Assembly (NCBI GenBank): GCA_963781785.1
Contig: CAWAHD010000001.1
Coordinates: 992,001 to 1,056,000 of the forward strand
Origin: CAWAHD01 sp963781785
Lineage (GTDB): Bacteria; Planctomycetota; Planctomycetia; Isosphaerales; Isosphaeraceae
Length of the DNA: 64,000 nt
Reading direction: 5' to 3'
Position 1 is the first letter of the stretch. Every line of letters begins with the position of its first letter. Positions 45,614 through 57,281 of this stretch are shown one piece after another. The position numbers and the translations under genes were made by a program. The notes beneath the pieces were generated by a model. That model searched no databases. It saw nothing but the letters and a program-made list of their open reading frames with translations, and had not been told where the DNA came from.

Positions 45614-46126
45614 TCACGTCTTGTGCGTCTCGCGGACGATGTGCGGAAGCTCGGGAAGAATGATCCGGCGCATCGCCAGCTCAACCGCCGCGCGAGACCC
45701 TGGCATCACGAGGATGACCAGCCGGCCCATCAGGCCCCCGACCGCCCGGCTCAGGATGCAGGCCGGACCGATCTCCGCGAAGCTGAGCATCCGGAACAGC
45801 TCGCCGTATCCCGGGAGAGGCTTGGTCAGAATCGCCGTGACGGTCTCGTAAGTCTGGTCGCGGGGGCTGATGCCAGTTCCACCGGTCACGAGTGCAGCGT
45901 GGATCTCGTCATTGGCGGCGATCGTTTCCAGCGAAGCCTTGATTCGTGATGGCTCGTCCCGCACAATCTCTCGTCCCACAACACGGTGGCCCGCCTCCGT
46001 GGCCAGGGCGACAATCAATGCGCCGGACGTGTCCGTCTCCAGCGTCCGCGAGTCCGAGATCGTCAGAACGGCCAGATTCAAGGTCTCCAGCGCGGCCGCG
46101 CGATGTTCGTGGACAGCTTGACTCAT
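45614..46126 (-). CDS. MoaB/MogA family molybdopterin biosynthesis protein
   Basis: The 170-residue protein belongs to the MoaB/MogA family, which adenylates molybdopterin before metal insertion. Visible motifs are LAVLTISDSRTLETDTSG, LVTGGTGISPRD (the MPT-binding GGTG loop), DQTYETVTAI and VILVMPGSRAAVELAM. MoaB and MogA cannot be told apart with certainty here. ATG 46126 has a strong AGGGAGG upstream on the minus strand, so the longer frame to 46177 is rejected. A molybdenum enzyme, MsrP, is encoded 7 kb away. Confidence 0.85.
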   Translation of the reverse strand: MSQAVHEHRAAALETLNLAVLTISDSRTLETDTSGALIVALATEAGHRVVGREIVRDEPSRIKASLETIAANDEIHAALVTGGTGISPRDQTYETVTAILTKPLPGYGELFRMLSFAEIGPACILSRAVGGLMGRLVILVMPGSRAAVELAMRRIILPELPHIVRETHKT

Positions 46127-46435
46127 CGTTTTACCTCCCTGAATCCTACGACTCTTGCATGTTTCCCAAAGTGACAAATGCGCGTCGAAGAGGGATGGCG
46201 ATTGTCGAGAAAGGGACCGATCCCTTAGAATACACGCGTCGGAATCCGGGAGCAGCCACCCAGGCGGTTGGTATTCGATCCCTGAGTATGGGCTGGTAAC
46301 TCGGTCTGGCGAATCCGGTCGAGTTCAGCGGGGTGGATGGATGGGGACGACGTAGATTCAAAACGAGCGCTGGATTCCGTCGGCTACACTTGAACGGCCG
46401 CGTGGCGTAAGCGACGGGCAGGCCCGGGGGGCAGA

Positions 46436-47832
46436 GTGATGGTGAGACCCAGTGCGAGACGGCGCTATTCGGCGGCGAGAGCGAGTGGTGGTTGGGCTGT
46501 CGTGGCAGTTCTGGCGGCGTTTGCTCTTGAACTGGCTCCAATCGGAGCACGGGCCGATGTGATTGCGCTCCGCGGCGGCGGGCAAGTTCAGGGCAAGATG
46601 GTGCCTGATCCCAACGACAAGGATCGCGTCCACGTCTGGATGATGTCGGGACGAAGGCCACTGTCCCTGAAAAGGGCGCAGATTCTCGAGGTCACCCCCA
46701 AGAGCAGCCCGCTCGACGACTACATCGTCAAGCGCGCGAAGGCCGGAAGCGCCGCTCAGGCCCAGTACGATCTGGGAGCCTGGTGCGAGCAGAACAAGCT
46801 GAACGACCTCTCCCGGCTGCATTATGAAGCCGCTCTGGCGAATGACAAAGCCTTCGAGCCGGCGCACAAAAAACTGGGCCACGTTTACCATAATGGCTCC
46901 TGGGTGACTCGCGACGAATTGCGCACGGCCCAGGGACTGGTGAAGTACAAGGGCCGATGGATTACGCCCGAAGAAATGGCCAGCAAGGTCGCGCAAGAAA
47001 AGCTCGAAGCCGCGCGCGCCTCCTGGCTGACCCGGATCAAGATGATGCGGCAGGCGATCGTGCAAGGTCCGACCGACCGGCGGCGCGAGGCCGAGATTCA
47101 GTTAATGGGCATTCGTGACCCCGACGCGGTGGTGCCGCTGCTGCGCGTGCTCGGCAACGATGAGCGCCCCATGCGCATTCTGCTTGCCGAGGTCCTGTCA
47201 GTCATTCCCGAACCTGCGGCGACTGCGGCGCTGGTCAAGATGATCCTGGCCGAGCCCACCAATGACGTCCGGTCGATCATTTTCGAGAAACTCAAGGATC
47301 GCGATCGGCCCATCGTGCTCAAGCCGCTCCTCCGTGCCCTGAACTCGTCCGACATCACCGTGATCAACCGGGCCGCCTGGACAATGGGCAACCTCGGTGA
47401 CACCCAGGTCGTGCCCCGGCTGATTCCGGCGCTCTTGACGACCGAGTTGCACCTCGTCACGGTCGTACAGGGCGCCCTGGAAGTCAGGGATCGGCCAGCG
47501 GTCCTGCCCTGCCGGGCGCCCCGATCGCGGCGAATAACAGTGCGGTCGCCTTCATGACGCCGCCGGCCGTCAGCCAGGGAGCCATTGCCTTCGGCGCAAC
47601 CGTGGTTCCCGCGTACCAGATTTCCGGGAACTTGAACCTGGTGGCCGGGACCCAGATCCCCGTGCCGGAGCCTCGCGTCGTCCCTTTCACTTATCGAAAC
47701 GTCGAGGTACGCGCTGCCCTTCAGAAGCTGACCGGCGAAGACTTCGGGTACGACATGGCATCCTGGCGAAACTGGATCAGCCACAAGTTCAATCCCAACC
47801 CCAAGCCGTTGCGCCGTGTCCCTCAGCCGTGA
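46436..47832 (+). CDS. HEAT-repeat-type exported protein (one frameshift)
   Basis: An N-terminal signal (WAVVAVLAAFALELAPIGAR) is followed by a small beta domain (VIALRGGGQVQGKMVPDPND). TPR-like and lysine-rich helices come next (WVTRDELRTAQGLVKYKGRW). HEAT-like repeats follow (AVVPLLRVLGNDERPMRILL, AATAALVKMILAEPTNDVRS, LLRALNSSDITVINRAAWTM). Near 47478 the frame changes. The other frame reads GPALPGAPIAANNSAVAFMT and RNVEVRAALQKLTGEDFGYD to the stop at 47832, which fits the same protein. This resembles planctomycete HEAT-domain hypothetical proteins. The function is unknown and it is likely periplasmic. Confidence 0.6.
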
Positions 47833-47919
47833 CACGGGCTCATTTGCCACAAATCGCGCGGGCCCGAGAGCCGGGCGCTCCCCGCGCTCGAGATCCTTTC
47901 TTGAGTCGAGATCACCGCC

Positions 47920-48973
47920 GTGGCCGATGATTGGAGCGCGGATCTGGAACGCCGGTATTTGGTTCGCGCGGTCCGCCAGCGTCTGGAGTCGCTGTCGCGA
48001 GCCGGCCTTGATCGCATTCCCGCACCGGACCATCGCGAGCCCGCGGGTCGATCGCCGGCGGGGCAGGAGAAGCCGTCTGCTCGCGAACGCGAGCTGGTTC
48101 ATTCCCGCGATGATGCCGAGCCCGGCGGCCGTCGCCTCGATCCGCCGGCCGGCAAGCACCTCGCTGCGCCGCCAACCGGATCGGCGGCGGCCGGCTCTGC
48201 GAGCGGGCCTCTCGACGGCCGAGCCGCCGCCGAGCACCGCGCTCATCCGCCTGGTCCAGGACGGCACTCCTCCCCTACGGACCGAGCCACGAGCTTGCCG
48301 CCTTTGCCGGTGGCCGCGTCGCTCTTCAGTTCGTCCGAATTTGAGACGCCCCCCGTGCCAGCTTGCGATCGGGCGCCATTGCTCGATGCCCTGGCCACCC
48401 AGGTCTCCGTCTGCCGGAAGTGTCCCCACCTGGCCGACACCCGCACTCAGACAGTCTTCGGCACCGGCTCAAGCGCGACCCGGCTGATGTTCATCGGCGA
48501 AGCACCCGGCGCCGACGAAGACCGCATCGGCCAGCCGTTCGTCGGCCGCGCAGGCCAATTGCTCACCGACATGATCACCAAGGGAATGGGCCTCGCGCGC
48601 GACCAGGTCTACATCGCCAACATCCTCAAATGCCGTCCTCCCGAAAACCGCACGCCCACGGCGGAAGAGTCGGAGAACTGCATCGGTTATCTCGAAGAGC
48701 AGATTCGAAATCATCCGGCCCGAGTATCTCTGCCTGCTGGGCAGGGTCGCGCTCCAGGGGCTGCTTCGAACGTCACTCTCCATGGCGAAGGCCCGCGGCA
48801 GGTGGCATCGCTACCGGGGTATTCCGACGATCGTCACATATCACCCCGCCTACCTGCTGCGGAAGCCGGAATTCAAGCGCGAGGCGTGGGAAGACCTTCA
48901 AATGCTCATGAAGGAGATGGGATTGCCGGCTCCGGACCGTAAAGGCCGTTTCGGCGAGTCAGCGAGTCCCTGA
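47920..48973 (+). CDS. Family 4 (iron-sulphur) uracil-DNA glycosylase (one frameshift)
   Basis: This enzyme excises uracil from DNA. After a variable Pro/Ala-rich N-terminus of about 160 residues, the core begins with CRKCPHLADTRTQTVFGTG (two cluster Cys). MFIGEAPGADEDRIGQPFVG and RAGQLLTDMI form the catalytic loop and ANILKCRPPENRTP has another Cys. Near 48710 the frame shifts and continues PEYLCLLGRVALQGLL and YHPAYLLRKPEFKREAW, the C-terminal motif. The start is GTG 47920; the N-terminal tail is long compared with the roughly 200 residues of most family-4 enzymes. It is convergent with the transketolase genes. Confidence 0.8.
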
Positions 48974-49021
48974 TGAGGCTCCTTGGCTGGCGGGAGCGGC
49001 CGCGCGGCCTCGGCTCGCTTC

Positions 49022-50002
49022 TCAGGACCTCTTGGCCAGCACGGCCGCGCGGGCGGCTTCCGCGACCCTCGCGGCCGTCAGGCCGTATTTCTCGATCAGC
49101 AGGTCGGGTGCGCCGCTCTCGCCGAACTGGTCGCCCAGGTTGACGAACCGGATCGGGACGGCCTTGATCTCGGCAATCGTCATCGCAACCACGCTTCCCA
49201 GGCCGCCGTGGGCCAGGTGTTCTTCGGCAACAACCAGTGCACCGGTTTGCCGCGCGGCCGCCTCAAGGGCCGCCTGATCGATCGGCTTGACGGTGTGCAT
49301 GTCGAGAACGCGCGCATTGATCTTCTCACCGGCCAACGTCTCGGCGGCGTCCAGGGCCGGCGCGACCATCAAGCCGTTGGCCACAATGGTCACGTCGGAT
49401 CCATCGCGGAGCCGATTCGCTTTGCCGATCTCAAAAGGTGCCGGGCCGCCGGTGTAGATCCGCGGCACCTCGGGACGCCCCACCCGCAGATAAACCGGCC
49501 CGCGATGCCCGAGCATCGCGCCGGTCGCCGCCTTGGTCGACTCATCGTCCGCCGGAACGATCACCACGAATCCGGGCAGCGAACAGGCCAGCGCCACGTC
49601 TTCGATTCCCATCTGAGAGGCCCCGTCCTCCCCGATCGATATGCCCGCGTGGCTCCCCACGACCTTGACATCCAGCCCGGGATAGGCCACCGACATCCGA
49701 AGCTGGTCGTAGGCATTGCACGTGATGAACGCCGCGAAGCTGGCGATCACGCTGGTCTTGCCGGAAGATGCCAGCCCGGCGGCGACTCCCACCAGGTTGC
49801 TCTCAGCGATCCCGATGTTGAAGAACCGTTCGGGGAATTTCTTGCCGAACCACTCGGTCCGCGTCGAATTGCTCACGTCGGCATCCACCACCACAACATT
49901 GGGATGGTCTCCACCCAGCGCTTCGAGCGCCCGGCCAAACGCATCGCGCGTCGCCTTCCCCAGCTCTCGTTTGGACTCGATCGCCGACGATGCTCCCGCC
50001 AT
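49022..50002 (-). CDS. Transketolase, C-terminal subunit
   Basis: The 326-residue protein corresponds to the pyrimidine-binding and C-terminal domains of transketolase in the split, two-gene form. FPERFFNIGIAESNLVGVAA has the catalytic Glu that activates thiamine diphosphate. VVGSHAGISIGEDGASQM, PADDESTKAATGAM and VTIVANGLMVAPALDAAETL follow. Together with the N-terminal subunit it transfers two-carbon units in the pentose phosphate pathway. The partner gene ends 48 bases upstream on the same strand. Cytoplasmic. Confidence 0.88.
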   Translation of the reverse strand: MAGASSAIESKRELGKATRDAFGRALEALGGDHPNVVVVDADVSNSTRTEWFGKKFPERFFNIGIAESNLVGVAAGLASSGKTSVIASFAAFITCNAYDQLRMSVAYPGLDVKVVGSHAGISIGEDGASQMGIEDVALACSLPGFVVIVPADDESTKAATGAMLGHRGPVYLRVGRPEVPRIYTGGPAPFEIGKANRLRDGSDVTIVANGLMVAPALDAAETLAGEKINARVLDMHTVKPIDQAALEAAARQTGALVVAEEHLAHGGLGSVVAMTIAEIKAVPIRFVNLGDQFGESGAPDLLIEKYGLTAARVAEAARAAVLAKRS

Positions 50003-50050
50003 GTGTGATCACCTTTTTAGAGATCGATGCCAGTAAAACGACGGTCGCAA

Positions 50051-50890
50051 TCAACCGGGGCCAGCGGCGACCTCTGCCAGGGCCTCGTCGAGGTACTTGG
50101 CGGGCACCGGCTTGCCATGGAAGTTCGTGTCGCCCAGTTTGCGAAGCAGATTGAGGATTCCCTGGCCTTTGTGCGTGAGCGCGACGATGCACGTGGGCTG
50201 CCCCTCGACCGAGCGCGCCCGCTCGAGCGCCTGCAGCACCTCGCGCAGATCGTTGCCGTTGATCACCTGCGTCTTCCAGCCGAAGGCCGTGAACTTGCCG
50301 TCGATGGGGTCGAGGTTGAGCACCTCTTCGGCCGGCCCGGTCTGCTGAAAATGGTTGCGGTCGACGAAGAGCGTCAAGTTATCGAGCTGGTATTTGACGG
50401 CCGCACCGGCGGCCTCCCAGTTCTGCCCTTCCCCCAGCTCTCCGTCACCCGTCAGCACGTAGGTGTGATAGCTCTTCTTGTCGATCCGGGCGGCCAGCGC
50501 ATGGCCGATCCCGATTGACAGCCCCTGGCCAAGCGAGCCCGTCGAGGCCTCGACGCCGGGCAGCCGCTTCATGTTCGGATGCCCCTCCAGGGGGCTGCCC
50601 AGTTTCCGCAGCGTCATGATCTCGTCGTGCGGGAAGTAATCGGCCTGCGCCAGGGCTGCATACAAGACCGGCGCCGCATGCCCCTTCGAGAGGATGAACC
50701 GGTCGCGATCAGGCCAGTGGGGGTTCTTGGGGTCATGCCGCAGGAACCCGCCGAAATAGAGGGCAGTCAAAATCTCGGTCGCCGACAATGAGCTGCTGGG
50801 ATGGCCTGAGCCGGCCTCGGTGGTCATCTTCAGGATGTCTTGCCGGATCGACTTGGCGCGGGCCAGCAGGGCGTCGAGGTTGTTGGGCAC
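50051..50890 (-). CDS. Transketolase, N-terminal subunit
   Basis: The 279-residue protein is the thiamine-diphosphate-binding half of a split transketolase. DILKMTTEAGSGHPSSSLSA opens the domain. RDRFILSKGHAAPVLYAALA, STGSLGQGLSIGIGHALAAR and GDGELGEGQNWEAAGAA (the GDG...N cofactor motif) follow. It lies immediately upstream of the C-terminal subunit gene, and the pair is surely one enzyme. ATG 50890 opens the conserved domain, with GAGGAGG just upstream on the minus strand. Confidence 0.88.
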   Translation of the reverse strand: MPNNLDALLARAKSIRQDILKMTTEAGSGHPSSSLSATEILTALYFGGFLRHDPKNPHWPDRDRFILSKGHAAPVLYAALAQADYFPHDEIMTLRKLGSPLEGHPNMKRLPGVEASTGSLGQGLSIGIGHALAARIDKKSYHTYVLTGDGELGEGQNWEAAGAAVKYQLDNLTLFVDRNHFQQTGPAEEVLNLDPIDGKFTAFGWKTQVINGNDLREVLQALERARSVEGQPTCIVALTHKGQGILNLLRKLGDTNFHGKPVPAKYLDEALAEVAAGPG

Positions 50891-51124
50891 GAAGGCTTCC
50901 TCCTCGCTGGGGCGAATTCCGGCCAGGGTGAATCACGGACGCTGGTCCAAATCGGCCCGCCGGCAACCCCAAGCAGACTTTCCACTTCGCCAAACTTTCA
51001 CAGTCGTCTGGACTTTTTCAAGCACGTTCAGTTCCCAAAACTTAACGATTGAGATGGTCCCCGGGCAAGAGGGTCGTGATCCGGCGTCTGCTGTTGCCAG
51101 CCGACCGAGCACGCCCAATGACGC

Positions 51125-52879
51125 TCAAGCTTCCACCACGACGTGGTCGACACAATGCGCCTGGCAACTGAGAATCACGTTGTTCAGCCGATCGACGGGA
51201 TCGAGGGCGTCTTCTACTTCCATGACAACGTGACCGGCGAGGAGCTTGGTCTTGCACTGGCCGCAGATGCCGGCCCGGCAGTCGTACGCGATGCCCACGC
51301 TCAGGTCTTCTGAAGCTTCGAGCACGGTCTCGCGGGCGGACACCTGCTTCGACTTTCCGGCTCGGGCGAACGTGACCGAGGCCGCGCCCGCCGCGGCGGT
51401 CGAGGCTGGCTCTGTTTGCCTTTCGAGCGCCTTGAGGTCGGTGCTCGGGCCCTCGTCCGGGACTGGCTCAGGTGGAATTCCCCCGGGCCGGCCGGCCGGT
51501 GCGAATGACTCGATCCGGATCTGCTCGTCGGGCACGCCCAGGTCGTGCAGCGTCTGGACCACCCAATCGATCATTGGACCCGGTCCGCAGATGTGCACAC
51601 GGCGACCCGAGATCCGTGGGACGACCCGGTTCAATAATTCGGGGGAGATCCTGCCGCGCTCCCCTGGCCAGCTCGTGACGATATCGCGGGTCAAGGTCAC
51701 GGTGACCTTCAGGTTGCCAAACCGCCGCCTCAGGTAATCAAGCTCGTCGCGAAAGATGATGTCGCCCTCTGTTTTCACCGCATACACCAGGTGAATCTCC
51801 CCGGGCCAACCGCGGTCGGTCAGATACCGGATCTTGGCCATCAGCGGCGTGATGCCGACTCCGCCGCCGATCATCACGATGCTTTCGGACTCGGTGCCCT
51901 TGAACGTGAACCGGCCCGCCGGTGCGGAGACGTCGAGCAAGCTCCCCGCGCGGACTGTGTCGTGCAAGTGTCGTGACGCCACGCCACGCTCCTCTCGCTT
52001 GACAGTCAACTCGCAATACCCGACGCGGCTGGGCGGCGAGGCGATGGTATAGGAGCGGTTCACCCTCTTGCCGTCGACCATGAGCGACAGGTTCAGATAC
52101 TGGCCGGGCAAGAAGTCAAAGGGCAGGGGGGCGCCATCCTGTGGCACGAGGCGGAACGTGCGCACCTCGGGCGTCTCGTCAAACACCCGCGCGACCGTCA
52201 GTTGACCCGACCATTGCTTCCGCCTTACGGCCGGGGCGGTGTCGGTCGTGGCGCGCGAGATGGCGGGGGCCGATCGGAGTGTGTTGTAGGCCGATCGGAG
52301 CTGCCAGTAGTGGGCGGCCAGCCGGTAGCCGAGGAGAATTGCCAGCGCGACGGCAAACGCGATCGGCTGGGCGACGTCCGCTTTCACGAGCATGTAATAG
52401 TGCACCACGCCCGCCACGGCCACGACATAGGCCAGCCGGTGCAGCGCCTTCCAGCGCTTGCCGCCCAGGCGCCTGATCATGGCATCGGTCGATGTCGCCG
52501 CCAGCGGCACCAAGAGCACCAGTCCGAGCGTTCCCACCATCAGGTACGGGCGCTTGATGATCTCCGAAAGAGTGCTGCTGGCACTGGCCGCGCGATCGAA
52601 CCCGAAGAAGATCAAGAAATGCAGGACGGCATGAAAGAAGGCACACAGTCCAAGCATCCGGCGGAACTGGCCCAGCCAGCTCCACCGGGCGATCCGGCTC
52701 ACGGGCGTGATGAGCAGCGTGAGGAGCAGGAATATGAGCGCAAGCAGCCCGGTCGTCCGTATCGCGGAGTTGACCGGGTTGGCGCCAAGCTGGCCATTCC
52801 AGGCGTCCCAGGCGAGCAGGGTCACCGGCACGGCGCAATTGAGGAGCACGGTGAACCTGGCAAATCGAGTGACCTTCAT
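51125..52879 (-). CDS. MsrQ-like haem membrane domain fused to FAD/NAD(P) reductase and 2Fe-2S ferredoxin
   Basis: The 584-residue protein is a three-part electron-transfer chain. Residues 1-195 are an MsrQ/ferric-reductase-like membrane domain with candidate haem-ligand His83, His87, His147 and His160. Residues 222-465 are a ferredoxin-NADP reductase module with RSYTIAS (275-281) for FAD, GGGVGITP (338-345) for NAD(P) and CGPGPM (431-436). Residues 500-584 are a plant-type ferredoxin with Cys534, Cys539, Cys542 and Cys572. It starts 14 bases after the msrP stop, so it is almost certainly the electron donor for MsrP. Ordinary MsrQ has only the membrane domain. The frame is intact. Confidence 0.85.
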   Translation of the reverse strand: MKVTRFARFTVLLNCAVPVTLLAWDAWNGQLGANPVNSAIRTTGLLALIFLLLTLLITPVSRIARWSWLGQFRRMLGLCAFFHAVLHFLIFFGFDRAASASSTLSEIIKRPYLMVGTLGLVLLVPLAATSTDAMIRRLGGKRWKALHRLAYVVAVAGVVHYYMLVKADVAQPIAFAVALAILLGYRLAAHYWQLRSAYNTLRSAPAISRATTDTAPAVRRKQWSGQLTVARVFDETPEVRTFRLVPQDGAPLPFDFLPGQYLNLSLMVDGKRVNRSYTIASPPSRVGYCELTVKREERGVASRHLHDTVRAGSLLDVSAPAGRFTFKGTESESIVMIGGGVGITPLMAKIRYLTDRGWPGEIHLVYAVKTEGDIIFRDELDYLRRRFGNLKVTVTLTRDIVTSWPGERGRISPELLNRVVPRISGRRVHICGPGPMIDWVVQTLHDLGVPDEQIRIESFAPAGRPGGIPPEPVPDEGPSTDLKALERQTEPASTAAAGAASVTFARAGKSKQVSARETVLEASEDLSVGIAYDCRAGICGQCKTKLLAGHVVMEVEDALDPVDRLNNVILSCQAHCVDHVVVEA

Positions 52880-52893
52880 CCCGGTCGCGCGCC

Positions 52894-53877
<984 letters not shown>

Positions 53878-54383
53878 GTCCGTACCCCCTTAACGACTCA
53901 AAAGCCGAATCGCCGCCTAGGCCATCAGTCTGTCGTGACCTTGTCCAATGGTCCGTTCATGTTACCGCGCCATAGGCCAACCAAGCTCACTACTAACTCC
54001 AGACAGACTCCGATGCGGATGTTTTTCCTCGATTCAAGCGATCATGAGGATGACTGGTGCCTGAAGGATCCTGCCGAACGTAATGCGATCGTAATGCCGT
54101 TTCGCGAGACGCATTCTTCAGATCGATGCAACCACCGGCCTGGCGTCGATTTAGATTTTCGCGGGGCAGACGTCCAAGGACGATCGCCGAGGGAGACGCG
54201 CCACGACCCTTCGTGGGGACTACGACCCTTCGTGGGAGGAGCCGGAGATTCCGAGTCTCTTCGGCGGAGTTGCGTTCTGCGCCTATAATGAATCAATTCC
54301 GGACGGCGCCGGAAATCTGGCGCCCGTGTGTTCGAGGTCAGTCAGGCGGTCGATCGATTTGTACTTGCCGGAGTATCCCATCG
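53878..54383. other. Divergent intergenic region with short palindromes and a TATAAT box
   Basis: This 506-base gap lies between msrP (minus) and the histidine kinase gene (plus). CCACGACCCTTCGTGG (54201-54216) and ACGACCCTTCGTGG (54221-54234) are related near-palindromes 20 bases apart. TATAAT at 54284-54289 is a candidate -10 box about 95 bases upstream of the kinase start, without a convincing -35. Open frames here look spurious. Confidence 0.45.
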
Positions 54384-55766
54384 ATGAAAGCGGGGACCAC
54401 CGAACGGGCACGGTGGGAGCTGGCGGCCGAGTCGGTCGTCGTCAAGCTCCGGTGGTTCGGCGTCGTGATGGGCTACATCCTGGTCCAGACCCGAACCGGG
54501 CTGCATGACCCCTGGGCGGTGCGGGCATTCCTCGCGTTGGGGGCGGGATACGCGGCTCTCGACCTGGCTTTCTGGCGAATGGGCGAGGTGTTTCTCGAGC
54601 GCTGGCCGCTGTGCGTTTCCCTGATGGAGTCCGTCTTCATCACCCTCCTCTGCTACCACGACACGGGTCTCACCAGCCCGTTCCGCTGGTATTATCTGCT
54701 GTCGCTGATCTGCTGCTCGATCCGCTATCGTTCGGCCGTGGCCTGGTGGACCGTCGCTTTTCACAGCGTGAGCTTTCTTTGTCTGGCGCGGATCTTGAAC
54801 AGCCCGTCGCTCGGGCAATCGACCTTGCCTTTGACCTTGACGATCATGGTCTGGGTGACATGGGCCAGTTCGTCGCTGGCTGGCTCGCTGCACGCCGCGG
54901 GCCTGGACCTCGAGCGCCTCAACACGGAACTGGCATCCGCTCGCAAAGACCTGGAGCGACGAGTCGCCCAACGGACCGACGCCCTCCGAGCCTCGCAGGC
55001 GAGGGTCATCCAGCAAGAAAAGATGGCCGCCTTCGGGCTGCTGGCAGCGGGGATTGCCCACGAGGTCGGTAATCCGCTGGCCGCGCTCAGCTCGCTGGTG
55101 CAGATCCTCAAGCGCCGCGGCCCCGATTCTTATACATCCGAAAAGCTCGACCTGGCCGCTCGCCAGTTGCACAGGATTGAACGGACGATCCGGGAGCTGA
55201 TCGATTTTTCGCGGCCGGCGTCGACCGTCGCATCCCGCGTCCGGATCGCTGAAATCGTCGACGAAGCCCTGGGAATTGCCAAGTACTATCAACGCACCAA
55301 GCAGCGATCGATCACGACCACGTTGCCCGCCGATCTTCCGACCGTCGTCGGAGTTCGCGACTACTTGACCCAGGTTATTCTCAACCTGGTGCTGAATGCC
55401 ATCGACGCGACGGACGAACAAGGGCGAATCCACGTGGCCGGCGCGGCCGACGACGGTTTCGTGGTCTTGAGCGTCGCCGACGATGGACGCGGTGTCTCGG
55501 TGGCGGATCGCTGCCGGCTCTTCCAGCCGTTCTTCACCACCAAGAGCCACGGCACCGGGTTGGGCCTGTTCGTCAGCCGGCAGATCCTTGAGGAGCTGGC
55601 CGGGACGCTGAGCTTCGAGTCCGAGCCCGGCCACGGCTCCACGTTCTACGTCCGTCTTCCCGCCCACCACGCCGAATCGATTGGCGGTTCCAGCCGCGAG
55701 CCGGAGCTCGAGCCGGCAGGCGCCCTTCCGCTCGCAGGGGGTCGCCTGGGAGATGCGAATCGATGA
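54384..55766 (+). CDS. Membrane-bound sensor histidine kinase
   Basis: The 460-residue protein has an N-terminal region with about six membrane segments (residues 20-180), a coiled-coil linker (ELASARKDLERRVAQRTDAL) and a kinase core. The H-box GIAHEVGNPLAALSSLVQIL has phospho-acceptor His226. NLVLNAIDATDEQ is the N-box, VADDGRGVS the G1 box and FFTTKSHGTGLGLFVS the F/G2 box. Such NtrB-like kinases pair with sigma-54 activators. The adjacent gene is one, and its ATG overlaps this stop by 4 bases (55763-55766). The signal sensed is unknown. ATG 54384 is chosen because the first helix follows it directly. Confidence 0.85.
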   Translation: MKAGTTERARWELAAESVVVKLRWFGVVMGYILVQTRTGLHDPWAVRAFLALGAGYAALDLAFWRMGEVFLERWPLCVSLMESVFITLLCYHDTGLTSPFRWYYLLSLICCSIRYRSAVAWWTVAFHSVSFLCLARILNSPSLGQSTLPLTLTIMVWVTWASSSLAGSLHAAGLDLERLNTELASARKDLERRVAQRTDALRASQARVIQQEKMAAFGLLAAGIAHEVGNPLAALSSLVQILKRRGPDSYTSEKLDLAARQLHRIERTIRELIDFSRPASTVASRVRIAEIVDEALGIAKYYQRTKQRSITTTLPADLPTVVGVRDYLTQVILNLVLNAIDATDEQGRIHVAGAADDGFVVLSVADDGRGVSVADRCRLFQPFFTTKSHGTGLGLFVSRQILEELAGTLSFESEPGHGSTFYVRLPAHHAESIGGSSREPELEPAGALPLAGGRLGDANR

Positions 55767-57183
55767 GGTCGACTCCCTCGGAAAAAGGCGGCAGCGGCAA
55801 CATCACGAGCGCGGACGCCTCTCCGCCTCGTCGAGGCCGCATCCTGATCGTGGACGACGAAGAAGTGATCGCCGCGACGCTCAGGGAGTTTCTCCAGGGC
55901 GAGAACTTCGAGGTCGCCACGGCCGGCGATCTTCCGTCGGCACTCGTCCAGGTCGAAGCCTTCGAGCCGGAGATTGTCCTTTGCGACGTCCAGCTCCCGG
56001 GCGCTGACGGCATCGCCGTCTTGCACCGCACGCTCCAGATCCGCCCGGAAACCCTGTTCATCATGATCACGGCCTATGCCACCGTGGAGAACGCCGTCGC
56101 TGCATTCCAGCGCGGGCGCACGACTACCTGATGAAGCCGGTCCTGTTTGAAGACTTGATCGTGAAGCTCGACCGGCTGATTCGCTTCCGCCGGCTGCTCC
56201 AGGAAAACCAGGCTTTACGCAGGCAGTTGCACGCAAAAGGCGACCTGGACGAGCTGGTGGGAACGAATCCGAGCGTCGAGGCCGTCAAGACCTTGATCCG
56301 CAAGGCGGCGCCGGCGCGCACGACTGTTCTGATCACCGGCGAGTCGGGAACCGGCAAGGAGCTGGTGGCCCGGGCGCTCCATACCCTCGGGCCGGCCCCC
56401 AGCGAGGTCTTTCTCGCGGTCAACTGCGCGGCGATTCCGCCGGATTTACTGGAAAATCAGCTCTTCGGCCACGTCCGGGGCGCGTACACCGGCGCCGACC
56501 GCGATCAGGCCGGGCTGTTCATTGCGGCCGGCGGGGGGACGGTCTTTCTCGACGAGATTGGCGAACTGTCGCGCTCGACCCAGGCCAAGCTCTTGCGGGC
56601 CATCGAGAACAAGGAGGTCTTCCCCGTGGGAGCCACTCGCCCCTTGTCGTTCCGGGCGCGTCTCTTGACGGCGACCAACAAGGACCTGGCGGCCGAGGTT
56701 GCCGCCGATCGCTTCCGCACCGATCTCTACTACCGGCTCAATGTGGTGACCATCCATCTGCCGCCCTTGCGCGAGCGCCGCGACGACATTCCCGCACTGA
56801 TCGCTGCCTTGCTCGCAAAGCATGCCCGAAAGCAGGGCAAGCGGTTCGACGGCGTCGACAACCAGACGATTCGCGGACTGATGGCGGCTCCCTGGCGCGG
56901 CAACGTGCGCGAGCTGGACAATGCCTTGGAACGCGCGGTCCTGCTCGGCGAGGGACCGATCTTGACTGCCGACGACTTCCCACCGGGCCTGATCGTCGAC
57001 ACGAGCGCCGGCAATAAGGGCGACGACCTGCGCGCGGCGGTCCGGGACTACGAGCGCCATCATATTCAGAGGGTCTTGCGCGACTGCGGCGACGACAAGC
57101 GCGAGGCAGCGCGGCGGCTCGGTCTCGGTCTCTCATCGTTGTATCGCAAGCTCGAGGAGCTCGATCGGCTCGAGCGCGAGTGA
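55763..57183 (+). CDS. NtrC-family sigma-54-dependent response regulator (one frameshift)
   Basis: The gene encodes a receiver domain (RILIVDDEEVIAATLREFLQ with the acidic pocket, IVLCDVQLPGADG with the phospho-Asp). It is followed by an AAA+ sigma-54 activator domain (Walker A GESGTGKELVARAL, GAYTGA loop, Walker B GGTVFLDEIGELS, RLLTATNKDL) and a Fis-type helix-turn-helix tail (KREAARRLGLGLSSLYRKLE). The first frame ends FQRGRTTT at 56131 and the next begins MKPVLFEDL. Restoring one base near 56115 gives FQRGAHDYLMKPVLFEDL, the conserved end of a receiver. It is translationally coupled to the histidine kinase. Confidence 0.88.
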
Positions 57184-57281
57184 ACGTTCGTGAGGCCTCG
57201 AAACGCCCAATGCGATCGCGAAAGAGTCCCCGGAACCCAAGCGTGCCGGCAGATGCCCTGACGTCGGGAAACTGCGGGCCG

